Shown: positions 16,731 to 27,941, counted from the first letter of the stretch. The stretch: 64,000 nucleotides of DNA from Enterobacter sp. 638 (GCF_000016325.1 NC_009436.1:3286001-3350000), one strand, 5' to 3'. Translations and numbers: made by a program. The notes: generated by a model not told the origin, from the letters alone.

Positions 16731-17984
16731 TTAGGCGTACACAGGGAAACGCGCGCAGATATCCAGCACTTTACCTTTGATACGTTCGATCACCGCTTCG
16801 TCGTTGATGTTATCCAGAACATCACACATCCAGCCAGCCAGCTCTTTCACTTCAGCTTCTTTGAAGCCGCGGCGAGTCACAGCCGGAGAACCGATACGGA
16901 TACCGGAAGTCACAAACGGGCTTTTCGGATCGTTTGGTACGCTGTTTTTGTTCACGGTGATGTTCGCGCGGCCCAGGGCGGCGTCAGCTTCTTTACCGGT
17001 CAGGTTTTTATCAACCAGATCCAGCAGGAACAGGTGGTTTTCAGTACCGCCGGAAACCACTTTGTAACCACGGTTCAGGAAGACTTCCACCATGGCTTTG
17101 GCGTTTTTCGCAACCTGCTGCTGATACACTTTAAACTCTGGCTCCATCGCTTCTTTCAGCGCCACGGCTTTGGCCGCGATCACGTGCATCAGCGGGCCGC
17201 CCTGAGCGCTTGGGAACACAGCAGAGTTGAGTTTTTTGTACAGCTCTTCGTTACCGCCATGTGCCAGGATCAGGCCGCCACGCGGACCCGCCAGGGTTTT
17301 ATGGGTGGTCGTCGTCACAACGTGAGCATGTGGAACCGGGTTCGGGTAAACGCCTGCCGCAATCAGACCCGCGACGTGCGCCATGTCGACGAACAGGTAT
17401 GCGCCGATGCTGTCTGCGATTTCACGCATTTTTGCCCAGTCAACCACGCCAGAGTAAGCAGAGAAGCCACCGATAATCATCTTCGGTTTGTGGGTCTCAG
17501 CCTGCTTCGCCATGTCTTCGTAGTCAATTTTACCGGACTCATCAATGCCGTAAGGAATGATGTTGTACAGTTTGCCTGAGAAGTTAACCGGTGAGCCGTG
17601 AGTCAGGTGACCGCCTTGTGCAAGGTTCATACCCAGCACGGTATCACCCGGTTGCAGCAGCGCAGTGTAAACCGCAAAGTTAGCCTGAGAACCGGAGTGC
17701 GGCTGCACGTTAGCGTAATCTGCGCCAAACAGCTCTTTTGCACGGTCGATCGCCAACTGCTCAACGATATCAACGTACTCGCAACCGCCGTAGTAGCGTT
17801 TGCCTGGATAACCTTCAGCGTATTTGTTGGTCAGCTGAGAACCCTGAGCCTGCATAACGCGCGGGCTGGTGTAGTTTTCGGAGGCGATCAGTTCGATGTG
17901 CTCTTCCTGACGTACTTTTTCCTGCTCCATTGCTTGCCACAGTTCTGCATCATAATCGGCAATGTTCATTTCACGCTTTAACAT
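16731..17984 (-). CDS. glyA: Serine hydroxymethyltransferase
   Basis: A PLP enzyme of 417 residues that converts serine and tetrahydrofolate to glycine and 5,10-methylene-THF, the main source of one-carbon units. The PLP lysine is in [15 protein letters not shown], and the folate-contacting GSQANFAVY and NKNSVPND segments are present. It is divergent from hmp with a PurR operator in the shared upstream region, as in E. coli, where MetR also acts. Confidence 0.98.
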   Translation of the reverse strand: MLKREMNIADYDAELWQAMEQEKVRQEEHIELIASENYTSPRVMQAQGSQLTNKYAEGYPGKRYYGGCEYVDIVEQLAIDRAKELFGADYANVQPHSGSQANFAVYTALLQPGDTVLGMNLAQGGHLTHGSPVNFSGKLYNIIPYGIDESGKIDYEDMAKQAETHKPKMIIGGFSAYSGVVDWAKMREIADSIGAYLFVDMAHVAGLIAAGVYPNPVPHAHVVTTTTHKTLAGPRGGLILAHGGNEELYKKLNSAVFPSAQGGPLMHVIAAKAVALKEAMEPEFKVYQQQVAKNAKAMVEVFLNRGYKVVSGGTENHLFLLDLVDKNLTGKEADAALGRANITVNKNSVPNDPKSPFVTSGIRIGSPAVTRRGFKEAEVKELAGWMCDVLDNINDEAVIERIKGKVLDICARFPVYA

Positions 17985-18099
17985 CCGCTTCTCCTACTCA
18001 GCTAACAATAAAATTTGGCCTAAAAAGCCGGTCCTGTTGGACAACGCGCCACAGTATAACCGAATAGTTCTTCGATAACAGGTCTTGACAAACGAATTT

Positions 18100-18115
18100 A
18101 CGCAAACGTTTACCT
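18100..18115 (-). promoter_or_regulatory. PurR operator upstream of glyA
   Basis: ACGCAAACGTTTACCT matches the PurR consensus ACGCAAACGTTTGCNT at all but the last few positions. It lies about 116 bases upstream of glyA, in the glyA-hmp divergent region, consistent with purine control of glyA. Confidence 0.8.
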
Positions 18116-18237
18116 CCACGCCACGCAAGGGTTTGAGGAATAAAGCTCTCACGATTTTAAACGGATTTCTTTTCAGGTTTGTGATGCACATTTTTCATGA
18201 TGCACAGACCCATTTACAACGCAGGGTTATTTTTTAT

Positions 18238-18260
18238 AAGATGCATATAAAATACATCAT
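18238..18260 (+). promoter_or_regulatory. NsrR operator of hmp
   Basis: Two 11-bp arms, AAGATGCATAT and AAATACATCAT, separated by one base match the NsrR 11-1-11 palindrome. The site is 26 bases before the hmp start, so NsrR would repress hmp until nitric oxide destroys its cluster. Confidence 0.85.
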
Positions 18261-18286
18261 TAAAATATCACCTGAAGGAAATTGCT

Positions 18287-19477
18287 ATGTTAGACGCTCA
18301 AACCATCGCTACGGTCAAGGCTACCATTCCCCTGCTTGTTGAAACCGGACCAAAACTCACCGCCCATTTCTACGATCGCATGTTCGCGCATAACCCGGAG
18401 CTCAAAGAGATTTTCAACATGAGCAACCAACGCAACGGCGATCAGCGCGAAGCCCTGTTTAACGCTATCGCGGCTTATGCCAGCAATATCGATAATCTTG
18501 CGGCGCTTTTACCTGCGGTCGAAAAAATCGCGCAAAAACACACCAGCTTCCAGATCAAACCGGAGCAGTACAATATTGTCGGCAGCCATCTGCTGGCGAC
18601 GCTGGATGAGATGTTCAGCCCAGGCCAGGAGGTGCTGGATGCCTGGGGCAAAGCCTATGGCGTGCTGGCGAATGTATTTATCAATCGCGAAGCGCAAATC
18701 TACAGTGAACACGCCACTAAAAATGGCGGCTGGGAAGGAACGCGTGCTTTCCGCATCGTAGAGAAAACACCGCGTAGTGCGCTGATCACCAGTTTTGAAG
18801 TTGAGCCGGTTGATGGTCTGCCTGTCGCGGACTATCAGCCAGGTCAGTATCTTGGCGTGTGGATCAAGCCCGAGGGGTTCCCACATCAGGAAATCCGCCA
18901 GTATTCCCTGACTCGCAAACCAAACGGTAAAGGCTATCGCATTGCCGTGAAACGCGAAGATGGCGGTCAGGTATCAAGCTGGCTGCACAACCACGCCGTG
19001 GTTGGCGATGAAGTTCATCTTGCCGCGCCGGCGGGGGACTTCTTTATGACTGTTGACGCCAATACGCCTGTTACGCTGATTTCCGCAGGCGTCGGCCAAA
19101 CGCCTATGCTGGCGATGCTGGACACGCTCGCTCAAGCCAATCATAGCGCTCAGGTTAACTGGTTCCACGCGGCGGAAAACGGCGATGTGCATGCCTTTGC
19201 CGATGAGATAGCTACCATGACGACCGGTTTGCCGCGCTTTAACGCACACACCTGGTACCGTCTGCCAACGGATGCAGACCGCGCAAATGCACGTTTTGAC
19301 AGCGAAGGGTTGATGGATTTAAGCCTGCATGAGGGATTATTCAGCGCGTCGGAGATGCAGTTTTACGTCTGTGGGCCGGTGGCGTTTATGCAGTTTGCCG
19401 CGAAGCAGCTGGTTGAGCTGGGCGTGAATAAAGACAACATTCATTACGAATGTTTCGGCCCGCATAAAGTGCTGTAG
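18287..19477 (+). CDS. hmp: Nitric oxide dioxygenase / flavohemoglobin
   Basis: The protein has 396 residues. The globin domain (about 1-138) has the proximal-side [12 protein letters not shown] histidine; the FAD-binding domain follows ([24 protein letters not shown]), then the NAD domain ([28 protein letters not shown]). It oxidises NO to nitrate with O2 and NADH in the cytoplasm. The start is 26 bases after an NsrR operator. It is divergent from glyA and convergent with glnB. Confidence 0.98.
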   Translation: MLDAQTIATVKATIPLLVETGPKLTAHFYDRMFAHNPELKEIFNMSNQRNGDQREALFNAIAAYASNIDNLAALLPAVEKIAQKHTSFQIKPEQYNIVGSHLLATLDEMFSPGQEVLDAWGKAYGVLANVFINREAQIYSEHATKNGGWEGTRAFRIVEKTPRSALITSFEVEPVDGLPVADYQPGQYLGVWIKPEGFPHQEIRQYSLTRKPNGKGYRIAVKREDGGQVSSWLHNHAVVGDEVHLAAPAGDFFMTVDANTPVTLISAGVGQTPMLAMLDTLAQANHSAQVNWFHAAENGDVHAFADEIATMTTGLPRFNAHTWYRLPTDADRANARFDSEGLMDLSLHEGLFSASEMQFYVCGPVAFMQFAAKQLVELGVNKDNIHYECFGPHKVL

Positions 19478-19483
19478 TTGGAC

Positions 19484-19507
19484 TTCCCCTCCCGAGCGGG
19501 AGGGGAA
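19484..19507. terminator. Bidirectional terminator, hmp/glnB
   Basis: TTCCCCTCCC and GGGAGGGGAA form a ten-bp perfect stem with a GAGC loop between convergent genes. Confidence 0.75.
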
Positions 19508-19515
19508 TATTCAGA

Positions 19516-19863
<348 letters not shown>

Positions 19864-19932
19864 TTAAACGCCTGTCTTTTGCAGCTTCGTAATCGATTGC
19901 TCACAGTATCATAAACAATCAAATTTGCGGTA

Positions 19933-21270
19933 TTACTCTTTAAAGTCGTTCGCTTCCAGCTCATGGCGCGACAGCAGTTTATAAAACTCTGTACGGTTTC
20001 GCCCAGCCATGCGCGCGGCGTGCGTCACGTTGCCCTTGGTGATTTGCAGCAGCTTACGCAGATAGTTCAGCTCGAACTGATTACGCGCTTCAACAAACGT
20101 CGGCAGCGCGGTATTTTCGCCTTCAAGCGCCTGCTCCACCAGCGCATCGCTAATGACCGGCGAAGAGGTCAGCGCCACGCACTGCTCAATCACGTTCACC
20201 AGTTGACGGACGTTACCCGGCCAGCCGGCGGTCATGAGTCGTTTCATTGCATCGGTTGAAAACGCACGCACAAACGGCTTATGTCTGTCCGCCGACTGGC
20301 GCAGAAGATGATTTGCCAGCAGCGGAATATCTTCCGCACGCTCCGCCAGCGCGGGGATTTTCAGATTGACGACGTTCAGGCGGTAGTAGAGATCTTCGCG
20401 GAACTCTTTACGCTCCATCGCTTTCGGTAAATCGCGGTGAGTGGCCGAGATAATACGCACGTTAATGTCGATATCACGGTTGCTGCCGAGCGGACGCACT
20501 TTGCGCTCCTGCAACACGCGCAGCAGTTTGACCTGCAATGGCGCGGGCATATCACCAATTTCATCGAGGAACAGCGTCCCGCCTTCTGCAGCCTGGAACA
20601 GCCCTTCCCTGCTACTCACCGCGCCCGTAAACGCGCCGCGTGCATGGCCAAAGAGTTCAGATTCCAGCAACTGTTCCGGCAGCGCACCGCAGTTAATGGC
20701 GATGAAGGCGTTTTTGCTGCGCGGGCTGGCGTTGTGAATCGCCTGCGCCAGAATCTCTTTCCCGGTTCCGCTCTGCCCATTAATCAGCAGGCTGACGTCG
20801 GATTGCGCGACCATGCGCGCTTGTTCCAGCAAGCGCAGCATAATCGGGCTGCGCGTGACGATGGATTCACGCCATTTTTCATCAACGGACGGAGCGGAAT
20901 GTTCCAGCGCATCGTCGATGGCTTTATACAACGCGTCTTTGTCCACCGGCTTGGTCAGGAAGCTAAACACGCCCTGCTGTGTTGCAGCGACCGCATCAGG
21001 AATCGAGCCGTGGGCCGTGAGAATAATGACCGGCATTCCGGGCTGCAGCTTCTGGATTTCGACGAACAGCTGCATGCCATCCATCTCGTCCATGCGCAGA
21101 TCGCTGATCACCAGATCGATTTTCTCGCGACCAAGCGCTTTCAGCCCTTCCTGTCCACTTTCGGCGGTGACAACGCTGTAGCCTTCGCTGACCAGGCGCA
21201 TTCCCAACAGCTTCAGCAAGCCGGGATCGTCATCCACCAGCAGGAGATGGGCAGGTTTGCGGCTTGTCAT
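19933..21270 (-). CDS. glrR: Sigma-54-dependent response regulator GlrR (QseF)
   Basis: The protein has 445 residues: receiver domain (about 8-120, phospho-acceptor Asp57 in VISDLRMDEMDG), AAA+ sigma-54 activator domain (about 140-370; Walker A GQSGTGKE, GAFTGAV contact loop, GGTLFLDEIGDMP) and a Fis-type HTH at the C-terminus (NVTHAARMAGRNRTEFYKLL). It is phosphorylated by GlrK and activates glmY (and rpoE in E. coli) from upstream sites. Its start overlaps the qseG stop by four bases, indicating coupling. Confidence 0.97.
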   Translation of the reverse strand: MTSRKPAHLLLVDDDPGLLKLLGMRLVSEGYSVVTAESGQEGLKALGREKIDLVISDLRMDEMDGMQLFVEIQKLQPGMPVIILTAHGSIPDAVAATQQGVFSFLTKPVDKDALYKAIDDALEHSAPSVDEKWRESIVTRSPIMLRLLEQARMVAQSDVSLLINGQSGTGKEILAQAIHNASPRSKNAFIAINCGALPEQLLESELFGHARGAFTGAVSSREGLFQAAEGGTLFLDEIGDMPAPLQVKLLRVLQERKVRPLGSNRDIDINVRIISATHRDLPKAMERKEFREDLYYRLNVVNLKIPALAERAEDIPLLANHLLRQSADRHKPFVRAFSTDAMKRLMTAGWPGNVRQLVNVIEQCVALTSSPVISDALVEQALEGENTALPTFVEARNQFELNYLRKLLQITKGNVTHAARMAGRNRTEFYKLLSRHELEANDFKE

Positions 21271-22010
21271 GGCTTCACGTCCTCTTGTTTCGAAGTACCA
21301 CCGTCATCATCAGGCGTTTTGGTCGGCTGCGCGTTAGTCTTCGGTCCGTCCGGCAGATAGTTGCTGGCTGGCTTACGCGTGGATAGCTGACGCTCAATAT
21401 CCGTGAGGTTTTCCAGCTTGCGCGTCGTGGTTTCAAGCTGCGCGCGCAAATACTGGTGCTGTGACCGAAGCATATCCAGTTCAGCGTCAGCGGATTGCTG
21501 CAATTTACTGTAACGGAAGCGCTCTTCGGCGAGCTGCAATTGCAGGACCTGCCCGTCACGCCAGAGCTGATACACCGGGCGAACTTGCGCAGGAATTTGT
21601 GGGCTGAGCGCATCCATCCGCGTGGTGTTCATGCGACGCTCAACCGGGTTAATTTTGGCATTGGCCAGCAGGATGCCGCGTTTGAAACTGTCCTGCCAGG
21701 TGTCATCGGCCCACTGGTGGGCCTGTGCGCGCGCCGCCGCAGGTGACAGCCGATCGGCGCAATCAATTCCTCGCAACCAGAATAACGGGTTCGCTTCGAC
21801 ATCATGGCCGTTCAGTTGCCAGATGTTTTCGCAATCAGTCGAGAGGAAATCGGCCAACTGATGCTCAGGTAATTTATCGTCTTGTTTATCGCTGATTGCA
21901 CTTTTCGGCGCGTGGGAAACGCATCCCGCCAACAGCAAACATGGCAGGCCGGTACGGATAATTTTACGGGAAAACACCGCGTTAATGGCGCGAGAAAAGA
22001 CGTGTAACAT
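21267..22010 (-). CDS. qseG: Outer-membrane lipoprotein QseG
   Basis: A lipoprotein of about 247 residues: a short basic N-terminus, hydrophobic core and lipobox LLLAGC, then a periplasmic helical region with a coiled-coil-like stretch (RSQHQYLRAQLETTTRKLENL) and a polar, low-complexity tail. It sits between glrK and glrR; QseG interacts with and activates GlrK (QseE) in E. coli. The start at 22010 aligns with the E. coli N-terminus. An alternative ATG at 22031 overlaps the glrK stop as ATGA and would add seven residues; I cannot decide between them. Confidence 0.88.
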   Translation of the reverse strand: MLHVFSRAINAVFSRKIIRTGLPCLLLAGCVSHAPKSAISDKQDDKLPEHQLADFLSTDCENIWQLNGHDVEANPLFWLRGIDCADRLSPAAARAQAHQWADDTWQDSFKRGILLANAKINPVERRMNTTRMDALSPQIPAQVRPVYQLWRDGQVLQLQLAEERFRYSKLQQSADAELDMLRSQHQYLRAQLETTTRKLENLTDIERQLSTRKPASNYLPDGPKTNAQPTKTPDDDGGTSKQEDVKP

Positions 22011-22027
22011 ACTCACCAGACTTAGAT

Positions 22028-23461
22028 TCATTGCATTGATTTTTCCGGCTCAAGAGGCAGTTCAATACGAAAGCAAACATCGGCGCGATCGTCATGCGAG
22101 ATATATAATTCGCCGTGCATACGCCGTATGCAATCGCGGGCGATACTTAAGCCCAAACCGCTCCCCTTTACCGCACCTTTTCGCTGATGACTTCCCTGGA
22201 AAAAGGGCTCAAAAATCATCGTTTTTTCGTCATCCGGAATGGGATCTCCGGTATTGGCAACATCGACACACACCCGCGATCCCTGGGTGAAACTACGAAT
22301 ATAAATGTTACCGGATTCAGTACCATAGTGCACCGCATTGGAATAAAGATTATCCAGCACACTCATTAATAGCATAGGCTCTGCAAAACAGACTGGCTCC
22401 TGGAGATCCAGTTCGGTATGCATCATTTTAGCTCGCGCAGGCAAGCTGTGGGCGGAGAGCACCATATCCACCAGCGGTTCGATCTCCACTCTTTCCAGTT
22501 CAACCGCGCCATCAGCCAGTTTACGGTTGTAATCCAGCAGTTGTTCGATCAGCTTTTGCAGATTCCGGCTACTGGCATCCAGGATTTCAACGATCTCTTT
22601 TTGCTCGGCGGTTAACGGCCCAGCCACTTCATCGGCGAGCAGTTCCGTCCCCTCGCGCATGCTGGCGAGCGGCGTTTTTAATTCGTGGGAGATATGGCGT
22701 AAAAATTGGTGGCGCTGAGATTCCAGCCACGCCAGTCGCTCAGAGAGCCAGATAATCCGTTGCCCCACGGAACGCAGTTCCCGCGGCCCTTTAAACACCA
22801 CGGTATTCCCGAGAGATTTTCCTTCACCCAAAAGATTAATCATCCGTTCAATGCCTTTTACCGGGCCGATGATCATTCGGGTAAACAGCAGCACCAGCCC
22901 AAGACTGACCATAAACAGCACCAGCGCCTGCCAGCCAAAGAACTGACCGCGCTCGGCGATTTCCTGTTGCAGCTGCTGTCCACGGGAAAAAATCACGGTA
23001 CGGGTTGTTTGCACCATCTCGGTATTGGCGCTGGCAAACGCTTCGAGCCGGACCGTTGCGACAGCATCAGGCCCACTGTTTTTGCACTGCAATTGCCCAA
23101 GATCGTTCAGATCCTGGCGCAGCGCCTGATACAGCTTATCGTCAGGGAGCACACCCGCATGCGCGTCCAGCATTTCGCTGTAGCGTTTGCGTTGATTTTG
23201 ATAGACCTTTTCCAGCGTACGGTCGTCCAGCACGCAATACTGGCGATAGCTGCGCTCCATTTCCAGCGCGGCGTTGGTCATCGCCTCACTACGGCGGGCA
23301 TCAATGAGCGTCGTGCGGTTAGTCTGCGCGGCCTGGGCGCTGAGCGCATTCAGGCTTTGCCACGCCTGCCATGCCAATACCAGCAGCGGTAACAGGATGA
23401 GCAGGAAGGCCATCATAACAAGCTGTCGCAGGGAGCGAGGAAAAACAGACCAGCGTTTCAA
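22028..23461 (-). CDS. glrK: Sensor histidine kinase GlrK (QseE)
   Basis: The protein has 477 residues with a first transmembrane helix (LVMMAFLLILLPLLVLAWQAW), a periplasmic sensor region (about 35-170), a second helix (ALVLFMVSLGLVLLFTRMIIG), HAMP, the H-box LRHISHELKTPLASMREG and an HATPase domain (DNLYSNAVHYG; GSGLGLSIARDCIRRM). It phosphorylates GlrR and so drives glmY. It lies directly downstream of glmY on the same strand. Confidence 0.96.
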   Translation of the reverse strand: MKRWSVFPRSLRQLVMMAFLLILLPLLVLAWQAWQSLNALSAQAAQTNRTTLIDARRSEAMTNAALEMERSYRQYCVLDDRTLEKVYQNQRKRYSEMLDAHAGVLPDDKLYQALRQDLNDLGQLQCKNSGPDAVATVRLEAFASANTEMVQTTRTVIFSRGQQLQQEIAERGQFFGWQALVLFMVSLGLVLLFTRMIIGPVKGIERMINLLGEGKSLGNTVVFKGPRELRSVGQRIIWLSERLAWLESQRHQFLRHISHELKTPLASMREGTELLADEVAGPLTAEQKEIVEILDASSRNLQKLIEQLLDYNRKLADGAVELERVEIEPLVDMVLSAHSLPARAKMMHTELDLQEPVCFAEPMLLMSVLDNLYSNAVHYGTESGNIYIRSFTQGSRVCVDVANTGDPIPDDEKTMIFEPFFQGSHQRKGAVKGSGLGLSIARDCIRRMHGELYISHDDRADVCFRIELPLEPEKSMQ

Positions 23462-23519
23462 CGCATGATTCTCTCAGTGAGGGGGGTCTGGAGAGCGTAC
23501 CGAGTCTGCCCTTCAGATA

Positions 23520-23706
23520 CAACAAAGCCGGGTAAATACCCGGCTTTGTTATGCAATGAGGCGGTGCCTTACTCGACGTTTCGCCCGGAGCCTGATAAAG
23601 CTTACGCAATAATCAGTAGTTGGACGGCAGGCACCTTTTTGTGCGTCATTCGAAGTTTATGTAGCGCGTCCCGAAGGGGCTGACATAAGAGGGTGAATGA
23701 GCCACT
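23520..23706 (-). ncRNA. glmY: Small RNA GlmY
   Basis: Read on the minus strand, the RNA begins AGTGGCTCATTCACCC and ends with a terminator stem AACAAAGCCGGG...CCCGGCTTTGTT (23521-23550) followed by T residues. The position immediately upstream of glrK, the total of about 187 nt and internal segments such as GTCAGCCCCTTCGGGACGCG agree with E. coli GlmY (184 nt). GlmY sequesters the adaptor RapZ, sparing GlmZ and so raising GlmS synthesis for cell-wall amino-sugars. The exact ends are inferred from homology. Confidence 0.93.
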
Positions 23707-23717
23707 GGTTAATATTA

Positions 23718-23734
23718 TGCAACAGCCGTGCCAA
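23718..23734 (-). promoter_or_regulatory. Sigma-54 promoter of glmY
   Basis: On the minus strand TTGGCACGGCTGTTGCA contains the -24 GG and -12 GC elements at the right spacing, and the proposed glmY 5' end lies about 13 bases downstream. A sigma-70-like AT-rich element (TAATAT) overlaps the same region, as in E. coli. Confidence 0.88.
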
Positions 23735-23822
23735 AAATCAAAACAAAATATTAACATTATGAAATATATGAATTTTACTACAATATCTTGTTACTTATTG
23801 CCTGAATGATTTCCAGGCTAAG

Positions 23823-23840
23823 TGTCGCTTATTAGCTACA
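23823..23840 (-). promoter_or_regulatory. GlrR site 1 (degenerate)
   Basis: TGTCGCTTATTAGCTACA fits TGTC-N10-GACA with one mismatch. It is closest to the glmY promoter, about 120 bases upstream of the RNA start. Confidence 0.6.
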
Positions 23841-23885
23841 CCTTATTACAAACCCTATGACCGCCTTATAAATCAAGGCGTTAAA

Positions 23886-23903
23886 TGTCGCCATTTAGAG
23901 ACA
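23886..23903 (-). promoter_or_regulatory. GlrR site 2
   Basis: TGTCGCCATTTAGAGACA is an exact TGTC-N10-GACA match, the reported GlrR recognition pattern. Confidence 0.75.
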
Positions 23904-23918
23904 CCCCAAATGCGCCAT

Positions 23919-23936
23919 TGTCGGGGATTACCGACA
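23919..23936 (-). promoter_or_regulatory. GlrR site 3
   Basis: TGTCGGGGATTACCGACA is an exact TGTC-N10-GACA match. With sites 1 and 2 it forms an enhancer array about 210-230 bases upstream of glmY. Confidence 0.75.
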
Positions 23937-23961
23937 CCTAAAGATGCGCGCCGTCACAATG

Positions 23962-23993
23962 AAAAAGCCCGGTCGCATTGACGCGGTCCGGGC
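23962..23993 (-). terminator. purL terminator
   Basis: Read on the minus strand GCCCGGACC and a matching GGTCGC...CGGGC arm form a stem followed by TTTTTC, downstream of the purL stop. Confidence 0.75.
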
Positions 23994-24013
23994 ATTGAAA
24001 GCACATCTCATCC

Positions 24014-24039
24014 GCCGGACGTAACGCTTAGCGTCCGGC
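24014..24039. repeat. REP-like palindrome downstream of purL
   Basis: GCCGGACG TAACGCTTAG CGTCCGGC is a short GC-rich inverted repeat with the REP-type arms GCCGGA/TCCGGC, placed between the purL stop and its terminator. Confidence 0.6.
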
Positions 24040-24053
24040 GCCAGGCAACGGGG

Positions 24054-27000
24054 TTACCCCAGTTGCTTGCGCGCATTGCGGAAAATACGCATCCATGGGC
24101 TGTCTTCGCCCCAGTTTTCCGGGTGCCATGAGTTGCTGACGGTGCGGAATACACGCTCCGGATGCGGCATCATGATGGTTACACGGCCACTTTCGTTGGT
24201 GACCGCGGTAATGCCGTTCGCCGAGCCGTTCGGGTTTGCCGGGTAGTTCTGCGTCACTTTGCCGTTGTTATCGACAAAGCGCAGCGCCACCAGCCCTTTA
24301 CTTTCGAGCGTCGCAAGATGCGCAGCGTCACGCAGTTCTACCTGCCCTTCACCATGCGAAACCGCAATCGGCATCTGTGAACCCACCATGCCCTGCAACA
24401 GCAGCGACGGGCTTTGAGTCACTTCAACCAGGCTAAAGCGCGCTTCAAAACGGTCCGACTGGTTACGCACAAAGCGCGGCCAGGCTTCGCTGCCCGGAAT
24501 GACTTCGCGCAGATTGGACATCATCTGGCAGCCGTTACACACGCCCAATGCCAGCGTCTGTGGACGATGGAAGAAGGTTTCAAACTCATCGCGCACGCGA
24601 TTGTTGAAGAGAATGGACTTCGCCCAGCCTTCACCCGCGCCCAGCACGTCGCCGTAAGAGAACCCGCCGCAGGCCACCAGCGCCTGGAAGTCCTCAAGAC
24701 CCATGCGGCCAGCCAGCAGGTCACTCATGTGCACGTCGATAGCATCAAAGCCCGCACGGTGGAACGCTGCCGCCATTTCAACGTGGGAGTTCACGCCCTG
24801 CTCACGCAGAACAGCGACCTTCGGACGCGCACCGGTCGAAATATACGGAGCCGCAACATCCTCGTTGATATCGAAAGAGAGCTTCACGTTCAGGCCCGGA
24901 TCGTTATCGTTGGCTTTCGCCTCATGCTCCTGGTCAGCGCATTCTGGGTTATCACGCAGGCGCTGCATCTGCCAGGTGGTTTCAGCCCACCACATACGCA
25001 GCGTCGAGCGGCTTTCGCTGAACACCGCATGACCGTCCGCTTCAATGACAAAGCGATCGCCCGCCACGGCTTTACCCAGGTAATGTACGCAATCCGCCAG
25101 ACCGTGCTGCGCCAGTAGCGCTTCAACGGCTTCGCGATCCGCCGCACGCACCTGAATCACCGCGCCCAGCTCTTCGTTGAACAGCGCCGCCAGACGATCG
25201 TCACCCAGCGCAGCAATATCCGCTTCCACGCCACAGTGGCCGGTAAAGGCCATTTCCGCCAGAGTGACCATCAGGCCGCCGTCTGAACGGTCGTGGTAGG
25301 CCAGCAGTTGGCGTGCGGCCACCAGCGCCTGAATGGCCTCGTAGAAGCCTTTCAGCTGTGCCACATCACGCACGTCAGCAGGTTTGTCACCAAGTTGGCG
25401 GTAAACCTGCGCCAGTGCGGTCGCGCCTAGCGCGTTGTGTCCTTTACCCAGGTCGATAAGCAACAGGGCATTATCGTCGGTAGAAAGCTGCGGTGTGATG
25501 GTATGACGTACGTCTTCAACACGCGCAAAAGCGGTAATCACCAGCGACAGCGGAGACGTCATCTCGCGCTGCTCATTGCCTTCCTGCCAGCGGGTTTTCA
25601 TCGACATCGAGTCTTTGCCCACCGGAATGGTCAGGCCGAGCGCCGGACACAGCTCTTCGCCTACCGCTTTCACCGCTTCGTACAGACCGGCGTCTTCACC
25701 AGGGTGCCCTGCAGCCGCCATCCAGTTTGCGGACAATTTGATGCGTTTGATGTCGCCAATCTGCGTGGCGGCAATGTTCGTCAGCGCTTCGCCAACAGCC
25801 AGGCGTGCAGAAGCAGCAAAGTCGAGCAGCGCGACCGGCGTACGTTCGCCCAGCGCCATCGCTTCGCCATAATAACTATCGAGGCTCGCGGTGGTAACCG
25901 CGCAGTTCGCCACCGGGATCTGCCACGGTCCGACCATTTGATCGCGTGCCACCATACCGGTCACGGAACGGTCACCGATGGTTACCAGGAAGGTTTTCTC
26001 TGCCACCGCAGGCAGATGCAGAACGCGGTTTACCGCATCGGCAATCGTCACACCATGCAGATCCAGCGTTTTGCCCGTCGCTTTACGGGTTTGCACATCG
26101 CGGGTCATTTTTGGCGTTTTGCCCAGCAGCACATCCAGCGGCAGATCGATCGGCTGATTGTCGAAGTGAGGATCGTTCATGGTCAGATGCAGTTCTTCTG
26201 TCGCTTCACCAATCACCGCGTACGGCGCGCGCTCACGGCGGCACAGCTCGTCAAACAGCGGCAACTGATCGGCAGCGACGGCCATCACGTAGCGTTCCTG
26301 AGATTCGTTACACCAGATTTCCAGCGGGCTCATGCCTGGCTCGTCGCTCAGAATATCGCGCAGATTGAAGCGACCACCGCGACCGCCGTCGCTCACCAGC
26401 TCAGGCATGGCGTTCGAAAGACCACCTGCGCCGACATCATGAATGAACAGAATCGGGTTGGCATCGCCAAGCTGCCAGCAGCGGTCGATCACTTCCTGAC
26501 AACGACGTTCCATTTCCGGGTTGTCACGTTGGACGGAGGCAAAATCAAGGTCTGCGTCAGATTGACCGGACGCCATAGAAGACGCCGCACCGCCGCCAAG
26601 ACCGATATTCATGGCCGGACCGCCCAGGACGATCAGTTTTGCGCCCACAACGATCTCGCCTTTCTGGACATGATCGGCGCGAATATTGCCGATCCCACCC
26701 GCCAGCATGATCGGTTTGTGATACCCGCGCAGCTCTTCGCCGTTATGGCTATCGACTTTTTCTTCGTAGGTACGGAAGTAGCCGTTCAGCGCCGGACGTC
26801 CAAATTCGTTGTTAAAGGCTGCGCCACCCAGCGGGCCTTCGGTCATGATATCGAGCGCGGTGACAATGCGATCCGGCTTGCCGAAATCTTCTTCCCACGG
26901 CTGTTCAAAGCCAGGAATACGCAAGTTTGAAACGGAGAAGCCTACCAGCCCTGCTTTCGGCTTCGCGCCACGTCCGGTTGCGCCTTCGTCACGAATCTCA

Positions 27001-27941
27001 CCGCCGGAACCTGTCGCCGCACCCGGCCACGGAGAAATCGCCGTCGGGTGGTTATGCGTTTCGACCTTCATCAGGATATGCGTTGGCTCCTGGTGGAAGT
27101 CATAGCGCCCTGCTTCGCGATCGGCGAAGAAGCGGCCCACGTCAGACCCTTCCATGACAGCCGCGTTGTCTTTGTACGCAGACAGCACGTGTTCAGGGTT
27201 TTTCTCAAAGGTGTTTTTAATCATCTTGAACAGCGATTTCGGCTGTTCTTCGCCGTCGATAATCCAGTCGGCGTTAAAAATCTTGTGACGACAATGCTCA
27301 GAGTTCGCCTGCGCGAACATATACAGTTCGATGTCGTTAGGGTTGCGGTTCAGCGTAACGAACGCATCCTGCAGGTAGTCAATTTCGTCATCCGCCAGCG
27401 CCAGCCCTAAACGCAGGTTGGCGTCAATCAGCGCCTGGCGGCCCTGTCCCAGCAGATCCACGCTTTGTACAGGTGCAGGCTGATGATGAGAAAACAGCTG
27501 TTGTGCATCGTCCAGAGAGGCAAACACGCTCTCCATCATGCGATCGTGTAGTTCTGCGGCAACCGTCTGCCACTGCTCGTCTGTCAGCGTCGATGCTTCA
27601 ACGTAATACGCCACGCCGCGTTCCAGACGATTGATCTGGCTCAGGCCGCAGTTGTGGGCGATGTCAGTGGCTTTAGAAGACCAGGGGGAGATGGTGCCCG
27701 GACGAGGCGTAGCAAGAATCAGTTTACCGGTCGGCGTGTGGCTGCTCAGACTTGGGCCATACTTGAGCAGGCGTTCGAGCTGCGCTCGCTGTTCTGCATT
27801 TAAAGGAGCATTCAGGTCAGCAAAATGGACATACTCAGCGTAAATAGTGCTTACCGGAAGGCCGTCAGCCTGAAAACGTGCCAGCAGTTTGTTGATACGG
27901 AAGGCAGATAGTGCAGGCGAACCACGCAGAATTTCCATCAT
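24054..27941 (-). CDS. purL: Phosphoribosylformylglycinamidine synthase
   Basis: The 1295-residue protein is the large single-chain form. An N-terminal PurS-like domain, two AIR-synthase-like FGAM synthetase halves ([43 protein letters not shown]) and a C-terminal class I glutaminase (about 1035-1295; [11 protein letters not shown] with the catalytic Cys, and HPERVFR) are visible. It makes FGAM from FGAR, ATP and glutamine in purine synthesis. A PurR operator lies upstream. Two adjacent ATGs begin the frame. Length equals the E. coli enzyme. Confidence 0.98.
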   Translation of the reverse strand: MMEILRGSPALSAFRINKLLARFQADGLPVSTIYAEYVHFADLNAPLNAEQRAQLERLLKYGPSLSSHTPTGKLILATPRPGTISPWSSKATDIAHNCGLSQINRLERGVAYYVEASTLTDEQWQTVAAELHDRMMESVFASLDDAQQLFSHHQPAPVQSVDLLGQGRQALIDANLRLGLALADDEIDYLQDAFVTLNRNPNDIELYMFAQANSEHCRHKIFNADWIIDGEEQPKSLFKMIKNTFEKNPEHVLSAYKDNAAVMEGSDVGRFFADREAGRYDFHQEPTHILMKVETHNHPTAISPWPGAATGSGGEIRDEGATGRGAKPKAGLVGFSVSNLRIPGFEQPWEEDFGKPDRIVTALDIMTEGPLGGAAFNNEFGRPALNGYFRTYEEKVDSHNGEELRGYHKPIMLAGGIGNIRADHVQKGEIVVGAKLIVLGGPAMNIGLGGGAASSMASGQSDADLDFASVQRDNPEMERRCQEVIDRCWQLGDANPILFIHDVGAGGLSNAMPELVSDGGRGGRFNLRDILSDEPGMSPLEIWCNESQERYVMAVAADQLPLFDELCRRERAPYAVIGEATEELHLTMNDPHFDNQPIDLPLDVLLGKTPKMTRDVQTRKATGKTLDLHGVTIADAVNRVLHLPAVAEKTFLVTIGDRSVTGMVARDQMVGPWQIPVANCAVTTASLDSYYGEAMALGERTPVALLDFAASARLAVGEALTNIAATQIGDIKRIKLSANWMAAAGHPGEDAGLYEAVKAVGEELCPALGLTIPVGKDSMSMKTRWQEGNEQREMTSPLSLVITAFARVEDVRHTITPQLSTDDNALLLIDLGKGHNALGATALAQVYRQLGDKPADVRDVAQLKGFYEAIQALVAARQLLAYHDRSDGGLMVTLAEMAFTGHCGVEADIAALGDDRLAALFNEELGAVIQVRAADREAVEALLAQHGLADCVHYLGKAVAGDRFVIEADGHAVFSESRSTLRMWWAETTWQMQRLRDNPECADQEHEAKANDNDPGLNVKLSFDINEDVAAPYISTGARPKVAVLREQGVNSHVEMAAAFHRAGFDAIDVHMSDLLAGRMGLEDFQALVACGGFSYGDVLGAGEGWAKSILFNNRVRDEFETFFHRPQTLALGVCNGCQMMSNLREVIPGSEAWPRFVRNQSDRFEARFSLVEVTQSPSLLLQGMVGSQMPIAVSHGEGQVELRDAAHLATLESKGLVALRFVDNNGKVTQNYPANPNGSANGITAVTNESGRVTIMMPHPERVFRTVSNSWHPENWGEDSPWMRIFRNARKQLG

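Larger units (their letters stand above)
23707..24053. other. Gene-free region glmY-purL
   Basis: These 347 bases hold no reading frame of note. From the glmY side they contain the sigma-54 promoter, an AT-rich stretch (23740-23800, a possible IHF region), three GlrR sites, the purL terminator and a REP-like palindrome. Confidence 0.7.

Noticed and set aside
16713..17579. Antisense frame of 288 codons opposite glyA
   Set aside because: Mirror of the glyA reading frame; composition rich in His, Phe and Arg, no domain.
20437..21360. Antisense frame of 307 codons opposite glrR
   Set aside because: Shadow of glrR; arginine/histidine-rich composition with no recognizable domain.
25437..26930. 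Long antisense open frame of 497 codons opposite purL
   Set aside because: It is a shadow of the high-GC purL codon pattern; the protein shows no family features and purL is intact on the other strand.
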